Source of the DNA: Myxococcus stipitatus
GTDB lineage: Bacteria; Myxococcota; Myxococcia; Myxococcales; Myxococcaceae
Assembly (NCBI RefSeq): GCF_021412625.1
Contig: NZ_JAKCFI010000008.1
Coordinates: 1 to 64,000 of the forward strand
Direction of reading: 5' to 3'
Length of the DNA stretch: 64,000 bases
This document shows positions 48,449 to 56,523 of this stretch, piece after piece. The notes beneath the pieces are model-generated. The model was not told the DNA's origin. It did no database searches and saw only the letters and a list, made by a program, of their open reading frames with translations. Position 1 is the stretch's first letter; each line of letters opens with the position of its first letter. The position numbers and the translations under genes are program-made.

Positions 48449-49054
48449 TCAGCTCGCCTCGAAGCTCTTCTGGAGCAGCGTCATCTTGTTGCGCGCGGAC
48501 AGCAGCTGCTGGCGCAGCGAGTCCGCCTGCCGGGCGATGTCGCCGAAGTCGCTCTCCTCCGCGGAGCGCATCAACGCCTGCGCCTCGTCGGCCACCTCCG
48601 TCATGCGCGCCTGGAGCGCCTGGAACGCCTCGCCCAGCGCGACCTTCGACTCGGGCGTCGCCGCCTGCTGCCGCTGCTGCGCGAACTCCTGCATCCGCAC
48701 GTTGAGCTCGCCCGCGCTCTGTCCCAGCGCGCCGTAGCGCACCAACAGGTCCTTGAAGACCTCCGTGCGCGCCTGGAGCGCCTGGGCGCGCTGGTGCACG
48801 GCCTCGGCCTGGGCCTGCTGCCGGTCCCTCACGCGGGAGATGGCGGAGACCAGCGCGCCCACCCGCAGCCGCAGGTCCTCGTCCATGTCCGCCAGCGACT
48901 TGAGGGCGGCCGACGCGCGCTCCAGGTGCTTCTCCGACTGGAGGGGCGCCTGCTCCAACTGCCCGGCCAGGGCCTCGAAGCGCTCCAGCGCCTCGTCGAG
49001 CGAGCGGGCGGCGGTGACCAGCTCGGAGTCCTGCGGTTTGTCTCGCTTGCTCAT
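48449..49054 (-). CDS. Coiled-coil protein of unknown function
   Basis: The 201-residue protein is almost all helix, with Ala/Gln/Glu/Arg-rich heptads (LAGQLEQAPLQSEKHLERAS, QAEAVHQRAQALQARTEV, LRQQLLSARNKMTLLQKSF). No signal peptide, membrane helix or catalytic motif is seen. ATG at 49054 (MSKRDKPQDSELV) is the natural start. Function cannot be named. Confidence 0.7.
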   Translation of the reverse strand: MSKRDKPQDSELVTAARSLDEALERFEALAGQLEQAPLQSEKHLERASAALKSLADMDEDLRLRVGALVSAISRVRDRQQAQAEAVHQRAQALQARTEVFKDLLVRYGALGQSAGELNVRMQEFAQQRQQAATPESKVALGEAFQALQARMTEVADEAQALMRSAEESDFGDIARQADSLRQQLLSARNKMTLLQKSFEAS

Positions 49055-49240
49055 GTGGAACGCACCATGGCACGCATGGCCCCCCGGTGGGGCACGGACC
49101 GTCGCCGGACGCTCCGTGGGCTCGCCCGCCCTCCGACCCGTCGGGCCCCGGCGTCCCGGCCTCTCCGGGCGCTCGCCAGCGCTCGCCCCCATCCCCACAT
49201 TGGCGGCATCACACCCCAGCGTCCGTCGCGAGGTGAACAC

Positions 49241-50167
49241 ATGCCCATGGCCTTCTCTCTCACCGTGCTCGTCTCGGGTGCCACCGGACGACAGGGTGGC
49301 GCCGTCGCGCGCCAACTCCTGCAACGCGGCCACCACGTCGTCGCCCTCGTGCGCCGCGCCGACACCGAGCAAGCCCGGCGGCTCGAAGCCCTCGGCGCCC
49401 GGCTCGCCGTGGGTGACTTCGACGACGTGGACTCGCTCGCCCAGGCCGCGGAGGGCGCGGACGCCTTCTACGCCATGGCCACGCCCTTCGAATCGAGCGT
49501 GGAGACGGAGATACGCCATGGCCTGAACCAGGTGGACGCCGCGCAACTGGCGGAGGTGAAGCACCTGGTCTACTCCTCCGTCGGCGGAGCCGAGCGGTTG
49601 ACGGGAATCCCCCACTTCGACAGCAAACACCGCGTGGAGCTGCACGTGCGCCGCAGCGGCGTGCCCTTCACCATCCTGGGGCCCACCTTCTTCATGGAGA
49701 ACTTCACCAGCCCCATGTTCGAGGAGGGCCTCAAGGCGGGCGTGCTCGCGCTCGGCCTGCCTCCGACGCGCGGCCTGCAGATGGTCGCGCTCGACGACCT
49801 GGCCGCCCTGGCGGTGCGGGTGCTGGAGGACCGCGACCACCACCTGGGCGCGCGCCTGGACGTGGCGTCGGACGAGGTGACGGGCCAGCAGGCCGCGGGC
49901 CTGCTCTCCATGGTGAGCGGCCACCGCATCCACTACGAGCAGCTGTCGCTCGACTACATCCGCGAGCGCAGCGAGGACCTCGCGGCCATGTACGAGTGGC
50001 TCGACCGCGTGGGCTTCCAGGCGGACGTCCTGGTGCTGCGCAAGCACTACCCCGACGTGCGCTGGCACACCTTCGAGGACTGGGCGCGGGGACAGGACTG
50101 GAGTGGCCTCACCTCGCCCGCCTGGCCGGAGACGGCCGCGGAGCCGTCCTCGCCGGCCAGCCACTGA
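49241..50167 (+). CDS. NmrA-like NAD(P)-binding protein
   Basis: The 308-residue protein has the atypical short-chain dehydrogenase start TVLVSGATGRQGGAVARQLL, with a GATGxQGG cofactor loop, and follows the NmrA/HSCARG pattern: YSSVGGAERLTGIPHFDSKH and GPTFFMENF. Such proteins act as redox sensors or reductases. A Tyr-x-x-x-Lys active site is not evident (FDSKHRVE), as usual for NmrA-like members. GAGGTGAACAC precedes the ATG. Substrate unknown. Confidence 0.87.
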   Translation: MPMAFSLTVLVSGATGRQGGAVARQLLQRGHHVVALVRRADTEQARRLEALGARLAVGDFDDVDSLAQAAEGADAFYAMATPFESSVETEIRHGLNQVDAAQLAEVKHLVYSSVGGAERLTGIPHFDSKHRVELHVRRSGVPFTILGPTFFMENFTSPMFEEGLKAGVLALGLPPTRGLQMVALDDLAALAVRVLEDRDHHLGARLDVASDEVTGQQAAGLLSMVSGHRIHYEQLSLDYIRERSEDLAAMYEWLDRVGFQADVLVLRKHYPDVRWHTFEDWARGQDWSGLTSPAWPETAAEPSSPASH

Positions 50168-50263
50168 GGCCCACCCGCCCTCGCAGACGCCCCGGGGCGG
50201 CGCGCCCGCCTCGGCTCCACGCGTCCGATGGGAGCCTACCTTCGTTGAGAAGGAGGCATCGAC

Positions 50264-51010
50264 ATGCGTGCACTCGCGCCCATCACCGCGGCGCTGCTGT
50301 TGGCGGCGAGCTGTGTTCCCAATGCGACGCTGAAACCCACCACCGAGGCCCAGACCCTCCAGGGCAACCAGGAAACCGCCGTCACCGAAGTCGCGGGGGT
50401 GAAGCTGCTGGCGGACGGCTCCGCGTGGAAGGGCACGCCGTCGAACCTGGGCAACACCCTCACGCCCGTCTACGTCCGCATGGACAACCAGAGCGGCCGC
50501 ACGCTGCGCATCCGCTACTCGGACTTCTCGCTCGTCGGCGCCGAGTCGCGCTTCCGCTACTCCGCGCTCTCGCCCTTCTCGCTGCGCCAGGGCTATGCCT
50601 CGGTGGAGCCCTCGTCGCTGGAGGACGGCACCGGCGGCTCGGGCAGCGTGTCGCTGGGCGTGGGCGTGACGCCCGCCTATGGCCCCCGCTACGGCTACTA
50701 TGGCCACCGCTACTACGGCGCGCCGTGGACGGGCCCCTTCGTCGGCCCGTACCCATACTTCTACGGCCCATACTACCCCGGCCCCTATGCCGGCTACACG
50801 TGCGAGGAGCCCCTGCCCACGCGGGACATGCTCCAGAGCGCGCTGCCCGAGGGCACGTTGGAGGACGGCGGCACCGTGCAGGGCTTCCTCTACTTCCAGG
50901 GCGTCGCGCACCGGGAGCCGGGGGTCGCGCTCCAGGCCCAGGTCGTGGACGCGGCCAGCGGCGAGCAGCTCGGGACGCTCAGCATCCCGTTCCAGGTGAA
51001 GAAGGGCTGA
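50264..51010 (+). CDS. Exported lipoprotein with Gly/Tyr/Pro-rich segment
   Basis: The 248-residue product has a lipoprotein signal (lipobox AASC). A first domain (EVAGVKLLADGSAWKGTPS onward) is followed by a Tyr/Gly/Pro-rich low-complexity stretch (RYGYYGHRYYGAPW, PYPYFYGPYYPGPYAGY) and a beta-rich end (LYFQGVAHREPGV). AGGAGG lies before the ATG. It is probably on the outer membrane; function unknown. Confidence 0.8.
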   Translation: MRALAPITAALLLAASCVPNATLKPTTEAQTLQGNQETAVTEVAGVKLLADGSAWKGTPSNLGNTLTPVYVRMDNQSGRTLRIRYSDFSLVGAESRFRYSALSPFSLRQGYASVEPSSLEDGTGGSGSVSLGVGVTPAYGPRYGYYGHRYYGAPWTGPFVGPYPYFYGPYYPGPYAGYTCEEPLPTRDMLQSALPEGTLEDGGTVQGFLYFQGVAHREPGVALQAQVVDAASGEQLGTLSIPFQVKKG

Positions 51011-51019
51011 CGCCTGGAG

Positions 51020-51313
51020 CTAGTGCAGGGTGATGGACGTCGCGCGGGGCGCCGCGCGGCGCGGCCCGCCCAACAGCGAGCCGTCCTCCGCGGCCCCCAG
51101 CTCGCGGCGCAGGTCCGGCCCCCGCATCGGCAGGCCGAACAGGGGCGCCAGGGGCACGACGTCCAGCGCGGCGCCGACGAGCGGCCCCAGCCCCAGCAGC
51201 GCCAGCATGGCGCCTCGGCCCGAGCCGGAACGCAGCCCTCCGATGACGAGGCAGGACCCCGTCACGATTCGCAGCCAACGTCCTGTCCGCGACGCCATGA
51301 AGCCGACGACCAT
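51020..51313 (-). CDS. Small membrane protein, DUF2892/YgaP-like
   Basis: The 97-residue protein has a basic start (SRTGRWLRIVTGSCLVIGGL) and two hydrophobic helices ending near PLAPLFGLPM, like the small DUF2892 membrane domain found in YgaP. The C-terminus is polar. ATG at 51313 has GGGGAGG about 5 bases upstream; a GTG at 51319 also fits. Function unknown. Confidence 0.6.
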   Translation of the reverse strand: MVVGFMASRTGRWLRIVTGSCLVIGGLRSGSGRGAMLALLGLGPLVGAALDVVPLAPLFGLPMRGPDLRRELGAAEDGSLLGGPRRAAPRATSITLH

Positions 51314-51407
51314 GCGCACCTCCCCGGGCGAAGATGCGCACGCCCCGGCGGGCGGGCACGGGTCCGGCCCCTCCGGCCCGACGCCGGACAGGCCACCAGG
51401 CGGCCCC

Positions 51408-53330
51408 TCACTCGCGCACCAGCTGCTCCACCGACGCGGGCACCCCTGGCGTCAACGGCTCGCGCCACGAGCGCCGGGAGAGCAGGTGCTCCAGCGCGAA
51501 CTCCGCGAAGTCGCGAGGCTGCTCCGCGGACACCGGGGCCGACACGGCGCGCACGGCGGACAGCTGCGCGCACGAGGACACCAGCGCCATGTGCGTGAAG
51601 GCCTGGGGGAAGTTGCCCAGCGCCTCGCCCGAGTGGGGGATGGCCTCCTCCGCGTACAGCCCCACGTCGTTGGCCAGCGAGAGCAGCCTCGACAACAGCG
51701 CCTCCGCCTCGTCGCGCCGGCCGTCGTGGACGAGCACGTCCACCAGCCAGAACGAGCACAGGAGGAACGCGCCCTCGCCTCCCGCGAGCCCGTCCGGCGC
51801 GTGGTAGCGATACAAGAGCCCGTCCGCCCCCAGCCTCGCGCGGACCTCCTCCACCGTGCGCCGCACCAGGGGATGGGCCACGGGCAGGAACCCCACCGCG
51901 GGAATCAGCAGCGTGGAGGCGTCCGCCGAAGTCGAGCCGCGCGCCTGCGGGAACCACCCGTCCGCCGCGCACTCCAGCAGGTAGCGCCGCAGCGCCTCGC
52001 GCTCGCGCGCCCAGCGCTCCAGCGGCGCGGGCAGCCCGAGCGAGCCCGCCAGCCGCAGCGCCCGGTCCAGCGCCACCCAGCAGTAGAGCTTCGAGTGCAC
52101 GAAGTGGCGGGGCTCGTCGCGAATCTCCCACAGCCCCTGGTCCGGCGACCGCCAGTCCCGACACACCTCCTCCACCAGGCCGGAGAGGAAGGCCCAGTTG
52201 CTGGGCGTCACCGGGCCGCCCGCGCGCGCGTACAGCCACGTCGCCTCCAGCAGCTCGCCGGGCACGTCGAGCTGGAGCTGCTTCACCGCCCCATTGCCGA
52301 TGCGCACCGGCCGCGCCCCGCCGTGGCCCTCCAGGTGCGTCAGCTCCACCTCGGGCAGCAGGCGATGGCCCTCGATGCCGTACATGATCTGGACGTCCTC
52401 CGCGCGGCCCGCGCTGGTGCGACGCAGCCAGTGACGGAAGGCGTCCGCCTCGTCGCGGTAGCCGAGCACCAGCAGGGAGATGAGCGTGAGCGAGGCGTCG
52501 CGCAGCCACGTGAAGCGGTAGTCCCAGTTGCGCGAGCCGCCCGGCTCCTCCGGCAGCGAGGTGGTGGGCGCGGCCACCAGCGCGCCGGTGGGCGCGTACG
52601 TCAGCGCCTTGAGCGTCAGCGCCGAGCGACGGACCTCCCGCGCGTGCTCCCCCGTGTACGCGCAGCGGGCAATCCAGGCGCGCCAGAAGGCGAGCGTGTC
52701 GTCCAGCCGCTGGCGGAAGTCGACGAGGTCCGGCGCGTCCGCGGCCGAGCGCTCCACGAACGACGGCGTCCAGGCGACCTCGACCCAGGCCTCCTCCCCC
52801 GCGCGAAGCGGCCACCGCGCGTGCGCGGCGTTCTCCGCCTGGGCGAGCGCGCGCGAGGAGGACACCCAGAGCGCGTCCGCGCCCCCCACGACCTCCACCG
52901 TGCGCCAGGACGTCTGGCGGATGCGCGGCGCGAAGGCGCCGTACTCGAAGCGCGGCGCCACCTCCACGAGGGCGTGGACCTCTCCGGACAGACAGCGCAC
53001 CCGGCGCAGCAGCGCATGGCGCGTCCCCACGTGCGTCCCTGACGCGCCCCCACGGAACACCGGCATGCAGTCCACCACCTCCAGCACGCCCCGGGGCGTG
53101 GTGAAGGTGGTCGCCAGCACGTTGCTGTCCTCGAGGTAGGCGCGCGAGGAGGTGAAGGGCCCCTCGGGCGCCACGCGGAAGCTCCCGCCCCGGTTCACGT
53201 CCAGGATGCGACAGAACACGGCGGGGGCATCGAAGCGGGGGAAGCAGGCCCAGTCGATGGAGCCGTCGCGTCCCACCAGCGCCGCGGAGTGGCAGTCCCC
53301 CACGAGCGCGTAGTCGCAGATGCGTCGCAT
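51408..53330 (-). CDS. Glycoside hydrolase family 15 enzyme
   Basis: The 640-residue protein matches bacterial GH15 glucoamylase/trehalase-type enzymes: N-terminal beta domain (RRICDYALVGDCHSAALV, GSIDWACFPRFDAP) and a helical barrel with SRNWDYRFTWLRDASLTL, QGLWEIRDEPRHFVHSK with the catalytic glutamate and FVHSKLYCWVALDRA, and near the end YAEEAIPHSGEALGNFPQAFTHM with the second acid. It hydrolyses alpha-glucosidic links such as trehalose or maltooligosaccharides. No signal peptide, so it is cytoplasmic. Length is normal. Confidence 0.92.
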   Translation of the reverse strand: MRRICDYALVGDCHSAALVGRDGSIDWACFPRFDAPAVFCRILDVNRGGSFRVAPEGPFTSSRAYLEDSNVLATTFTTPRGVLEVVDCMPVFRGGASGTHVGTRHALLRRVRCLSGEVHALVEVAPRFEYGAFAPRIRQTSWRTVEVVGGADALWVSSSRALAQAENAAHARWPLRAGEEAWVEVAWTPSFVERSAADAPDLVDFRQRLDDTLAFWRAWIARCAYTGEHAREVRRSALTLKALTYAPTGALVAAPTTSLPEEPGGSRNWDYRFTWLRDASLTLISLLVLGYRDEADAFRHWLRRTSAGRAEDVQIMYGIEGHRLLPEVELTHLEGHGGARPVRIGNGAVKQLQLDVPGELLEATWLYARAGGPVTPSNWAFLSGLVEEVCRDWRSPDQGLWEIRDEPRHFVHSKLYCWVALDRALRLAGSLGLPAPLERWAREREALRRYLLECAADGWFPQARGSTSADASTLLIPAVGFLPVAHPLVRRTVEEVRARLGADGLLYRYHAPDGLAGGEGAFLLCSFWLVDVLVHDGRRDEAEALLSRLLSLANDVGLYAEEAIPHSGEALGNFPQAFTHMALVSSCAQLSAVRAVSAPVSAEQPRDFAEFALEHLLSRRSWREPLTPGVPASVEQLVRE

Positions 53331-53668
53331 TCACACCCCTCGCGAGAGAAAGACCGGGGGCGGAAGGCGTCGGACCTCGGCCATCGCCCTCTCCCCGCGG
53401 GTGGCCCTCCAGCGAGCAACGCCCACGCCGGTCGGCCACCTCTCACCGATGGGGTCGCCCGCGCCCGGGCGCAACCGTCCACGGCGCTTGACGCTCCCGC
53501 CCCTGGCCGTCCGCCCGCCCCCCGACTCCGCGCGGGACATTCCAGCGGCGCCCGCCGCGCGGCGCGCCCCGACCTCGCAACCTCCCTCTCCTCGCGCCCC
53601 CGGGAGCCACGCGCCCGCCGCATGCTGCCGCGCGCGGCGGCTCGCGACAGCTTCACCTGGGAGGAACC
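53331..53668. other. Intergenic region between divergent genes
   Basis: This 338-bp stretch lies between the divergent GH15 gene and the PRC-like gene. It is GC-rich, with no gene I can support and no clear paired promoter. A GGGAGGAACC ribosome site at its right end belongs to the next gene. Confidence 0.6.
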
Positions 53669-53911
53669 ATGTTCAGCCGTTCGGAGATACACAGGGGAAT
53701 GAAGGTGCGCGGACACGACGGACACGCCATCGGCCGCATCGTCGACATGAACCGGGATGAGCTCATCGTGGAGAAGCGCCTGCTGCGACGCCACGACTAC
53801 CTCGTGTCACTGGAGGACGTGCGCGAGGTGCGCCGCGGAGAGGTCATCCTCAACCACGGACGCGACAGCCTCTTCTTCGCGCCCCGGGAGGTGACGCCCA
53901 TCCGCCACTGA
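53669..53911 (+). CDS. Small PRC-barrel/DUF2171-like protein
   Basis: The 80-residue protein has the opening GMKVRGHDGHAIGRIVDM, the pattern of PRC-barrel and DUF2171 domains, followed by VEKRLLRRHDYLVSLEDVREV. GGGAGGAACC gives a strong ribosome site for the ATG at 53669. These small barrels often bind RNA or partner proteins; the role here is unknown. It converges with the transporter gene 12 bp later. Confidence 0.7.
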   Translation: MFSRSEIHRGMKVRGHDGHAIGRIVDMNRDELIVEKRLLRRHDYLVSLEDVREVRRGEVILNHGRDSLFFAPREVTPIRH

Positions 53912-53922
53912 AGCGGCCCTCC

Positions 53923-55287
53923 TCATGCTGGAGGCACGGGCGGGCGGACCGGCAACGGCGCGGCACTCCACCCCGCGCGCGCCTCCGCCTCCCGCGCGGC
54001 GCGGCGCCCCACCTCCACATCCACGCGCGACAACACGGCGGCGCCCGCGCAGAAGAAGCCGAGCAGCGACAACACCGCCTGCCGGCTGGAGCCCGTCCAC
54101 TCCACCACCACCGCGAAGACGAGCGGCCCCAGCACCGCGGTCACCTTCTCGAAGACGCTGAAGAGGCCGAACAGCTCCGCCGCGCGGTGCCTCGGTACCA
54201 GCTGCGCGAACAGGGAGCGGCTCAACGCCTGGCTGCCGCCCTGCACCGTGCCCACCAGCAGCGCCAGCACGAAGAAGTGCGTGGGCGTGCGCAGGAAGTA
54301 GCCCAGCAGCGTCACCCCCATGTACACCAGCAGCGCGAACATCAGCGCGGGCCGTGCCCCCACCCGCGACGCCACCCGGCCGAAGAGCACCGCGCACGGC
54401 ACGCCCACCGCCTGCGTCATCAGCAGCGCCAGCATCAGCGCCCCCCGGCCGATGCCCAGCTCCGTCCCGTACAGCGTGGACAGGCGGATGATGGTGCCGA
54501 TGCCGTCGCTGTAGAGCAGGTAGGCCACGAGCAGCAGCAGCGCCTGCCGGTACTCGCGCAGCGCGCGCAGCGTCTCCGCCAGCTGCGCGACGATGCCGGA
54601 CAGCGACATGGCCGGCGGCTCCGCGCCCTCCACGGGCCGGGGCTCGGGGACGCGCAGGAACAGGGGCAGCGCGAAGCCGCCCCACCACAGCGCCACGGAC
54701 ACGAACGCCACGCGCGAGGCCACCGCCGCGTCCGCGAGCCCGAACCACCCGGGCTTCGACAACAGCACGAGCTGCGCCGACAGCAGCAGCCCGCCGCCCA
54801 GGTAGCCCAGCGCGTAGCCCGCGGTGGACACGCGGTCGAGCTCGTCGTCCCGCGCCACGTGCCGCAGCAGCGCGTCGTAGAAGACGTTGCTGCCCGTCAC
54901 GCCCACGTTGCCCACCGCGAAGCAGACCAGCGCCCAGGCCCAGTCTCCCGGTCCCACCCACGCGAGCCCCAGCGTGGACAGCAACCCCAGCACGAGGAAG
55001 ACCCCCAGCAGGGACTTGAGCCGCCCCGCCCTGTCGCTGAGCGCGCCGAGCACGGGGGACAGCACCGCCACCACGGCCAGCGAGACGGCGGTGGCGGTGG
55101 CGAAGCGGCTGGTGGCCACCTCGCGCGCGAGCCCCTCGGACGCCACGCTGGCGAAGTAGATGGGGAACACCACGGCGACGACCGTGGTGATGTAGGCCGA
55201 GTTGGCCCAGTCGTACACCGCCCAGGCGCGCAGCTCCGGCCGGGTCAGGCCCATGCGCGCCAGCAGCGATGTCGCCAGCTGTCTCAT
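53923..55287 (-). CDS. MFS transporter of the Atg22/UMF1 type
   Basis: The 454-residue membrane protein has about twelve hydrophobic helices and the UMF1/Atg22-like opening AWAVYDWANSAYITTVVAVVFPIYF, plus DGIGTIIRLSTLYGTELG, which is typical of that group. Related proteins export amino acids or similar compounds. The ATG at 55287 overlaps the stop of the ornithine cyclodeaminase-like gene (ATGA), so the two are translationally coupled and may form a metabolite synthesis or turnover and transport pair. Confidence 0.88.
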   Translation of the reverse strand: MRQLATSLLARMGLTRPELRAWAVYDWANSAYITTVVAVVFPIYFASVASEGLAREVATSRFATATAVSLAVVAVLSPVLGALSDRAGRLKSLLGVFLVLGLLSTLGLAWVGPGDWAWALVCFAVGNVGVTGSNVFYDALLRHVARDDELDRVSTAGYALGYLGGGLLLSAQLVLLSKPGWFGLADAAVASRVAFVSVALWWGGFALPLFLRVPEPRPVEGAEPPAMSLSGIVAQLAETLRALREYRQALLLLVAYLLYSDGIGTIIRLSTLYGTELGIGRGALMLALLMTQAVGVPCAVLFGRVASRVGARPALMFALLVYMGVTLLGYFLRTPTHFFVLALLVGTVQGGSQALSRSLFAQLVPRHRAAELFGLFSVFEKVTAVLGPLVFAVVVEWTGSSRQAVLSLLGFFCAGAAVLSRVDVEVGRRAAREAEARAGWSAAPLPVRPPVPPA

Positions 55288-56246
55288 GCGCCGAAGTCGA
55301 TGCCCCCCACCGCCTCGTCGCCCTGCGCGGACTGGTAGACATGCCACGCGGCGGCCAGGTCCTGGAAGGGCAGCCCCACCGCGCTGAACACCGTCACCTG
55401 CTCCGGCGACGTGCGCCCCGGCTTCATCCCCGCGAGCACCTCGCCCAGCTCCGCGTGGATGGCGTCCTCGCCCAGCCCCACGTTGCCCGCCGCGCCGCCG
55501 GACACCGTCAGGCCCCGGTGGTCGCAGACGAAGAGGGCGTCGCGCAGCAGCTCCGCGGACACCTCCGCCTTGCCCGGCTCGTCCGCGCCCAGCGTGGTGA
55601 TGTGCGTGCCGGGGTGCACCATGCCCGGCACGAGGAAGGGCTGCCGGCTCCAGGTCGCGGCGATGACGATGTCCGCGTCCTCCACCGCCTCGGCCACCGA
55701 GTCGGCCTGGCGCACCGGCAGGCTCAGCTCCTTGTACATCCGCGTGGCGAAGGCGAAGGCCCGCGAGGGCTCGGTGTCGAACACGCGCACGTGGTCGAGC
55801 GTGCGCACCAGCCGCAGCGACTTGAGCTGCATCACCGCCTGGGCGCCCGCGCCGATGAGCGCCACGCGGCTGGCGTCCGGCCTGGCCAGCACGTCCGCCG
55901 CGAGCGCGCCCACCACGCCCGTGCGCACCGCCGTCAGGTGTCCGGAGTCCATCACCGCCAGCAGCTCGCCGGTGACCAGGTCGTGCAGCTGCACCACGCC
56001 CTGGAGCGCGGGGGTGCGCGCCGGGAACTTGGCGTGGACCTTCACGGAGTAGGCGGGGACGCCGGGCAGGCAGCCGGGGAACAGCACCATCGCCGAGCCC
56101 TCGGCGTGCAGGGGGGCGCGCACGCGCTGGGGAGCGACCGTGCGAGCCAGGGCATCGTTTCGGAACGCCTCGCGCAGGTCCTCCAGGAGGAGGAGCGACT
56201 GGAGGTTGCGAGACACATCGGAGCGGGTCAGCAGGAGCGTGCGCAT
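55284..56246 (-). CDS. Ornithine cyclodeaminase/mu-crystallin family enzyme
   Basis: The 320-residue protein has the family opening MRTLLLTRSDVSRNLQSLLL, an AYSVKVHAKFP substrate region with the conserved Lys, VMDSGHLTAVRTG, and the NAD-binding VALIGAGAQAVMQL loop. Family members deaminate ornithine to proline or act on imine/amino acid substrates such as alanine. The exact reaction cannot be read. The 3' end overlaps the start of the transporter gene by 4 bp. Confidence 0.88.
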   Translation of the reverse strand: MRTLLLTRSDVSRNLQSLLLLEDLREAFRNDALARTVAPQRVRAPLHAEGSAMVLFPGCLPGVPAYSVKVHAKFPARTPALQGVVQLHDLVTGELLAVMDSGHLTAVRTGVVGALAADVLARPDASRVALIGAGAQAVMQLKSLRLVRTLDHVRVFDTEPSRAFAFATRMYKELSLPVRQADSVAEAVEDADIVIAATWSRQPFLVPGMVHPGTHITTLGADEPGKAEVSAELLRDALFVCDHRGLTVSGGAAGNVGLGEDAIHAELGEVLAGMKPGRTSPEQVTVFSAVGLPFQDLAAAWHVYQSAQGDEAVGGIDFGA

Positions 56247-56523
56247 CTTCCAATCACCCTAGCCGAGCGCGCGCGGCCCCACAGCCTCGACGTGGTGGGG
56301 ACGAACGACGAGCGCCCGACGGTGGACGAATGCCCCGCGTCACCCCGAGGGGAGCGGCGGGCAGCCCCGCCGGGCCCCACACGGGTGCCCCGGTCGACAG
56401 GAGCACGGCGGGCCCCCCGCGCCCGTGTCGCGCGCCAAACGCCGACGCGAGCCATACAGGTGCCTTCGTGCCCAGTGTCTCGAGGCCAGGCGACACGGGC
56501 GGCGGGGACCTAGGAGGTCGGTG

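Noticed and set aside
48449..50911. An 820-codon minus-strand frame across 48449-50911
   Set aside because: Only its last 201 codons look like a protein; the rest is the shadow of the NmrA-like and lipoprotein genes.
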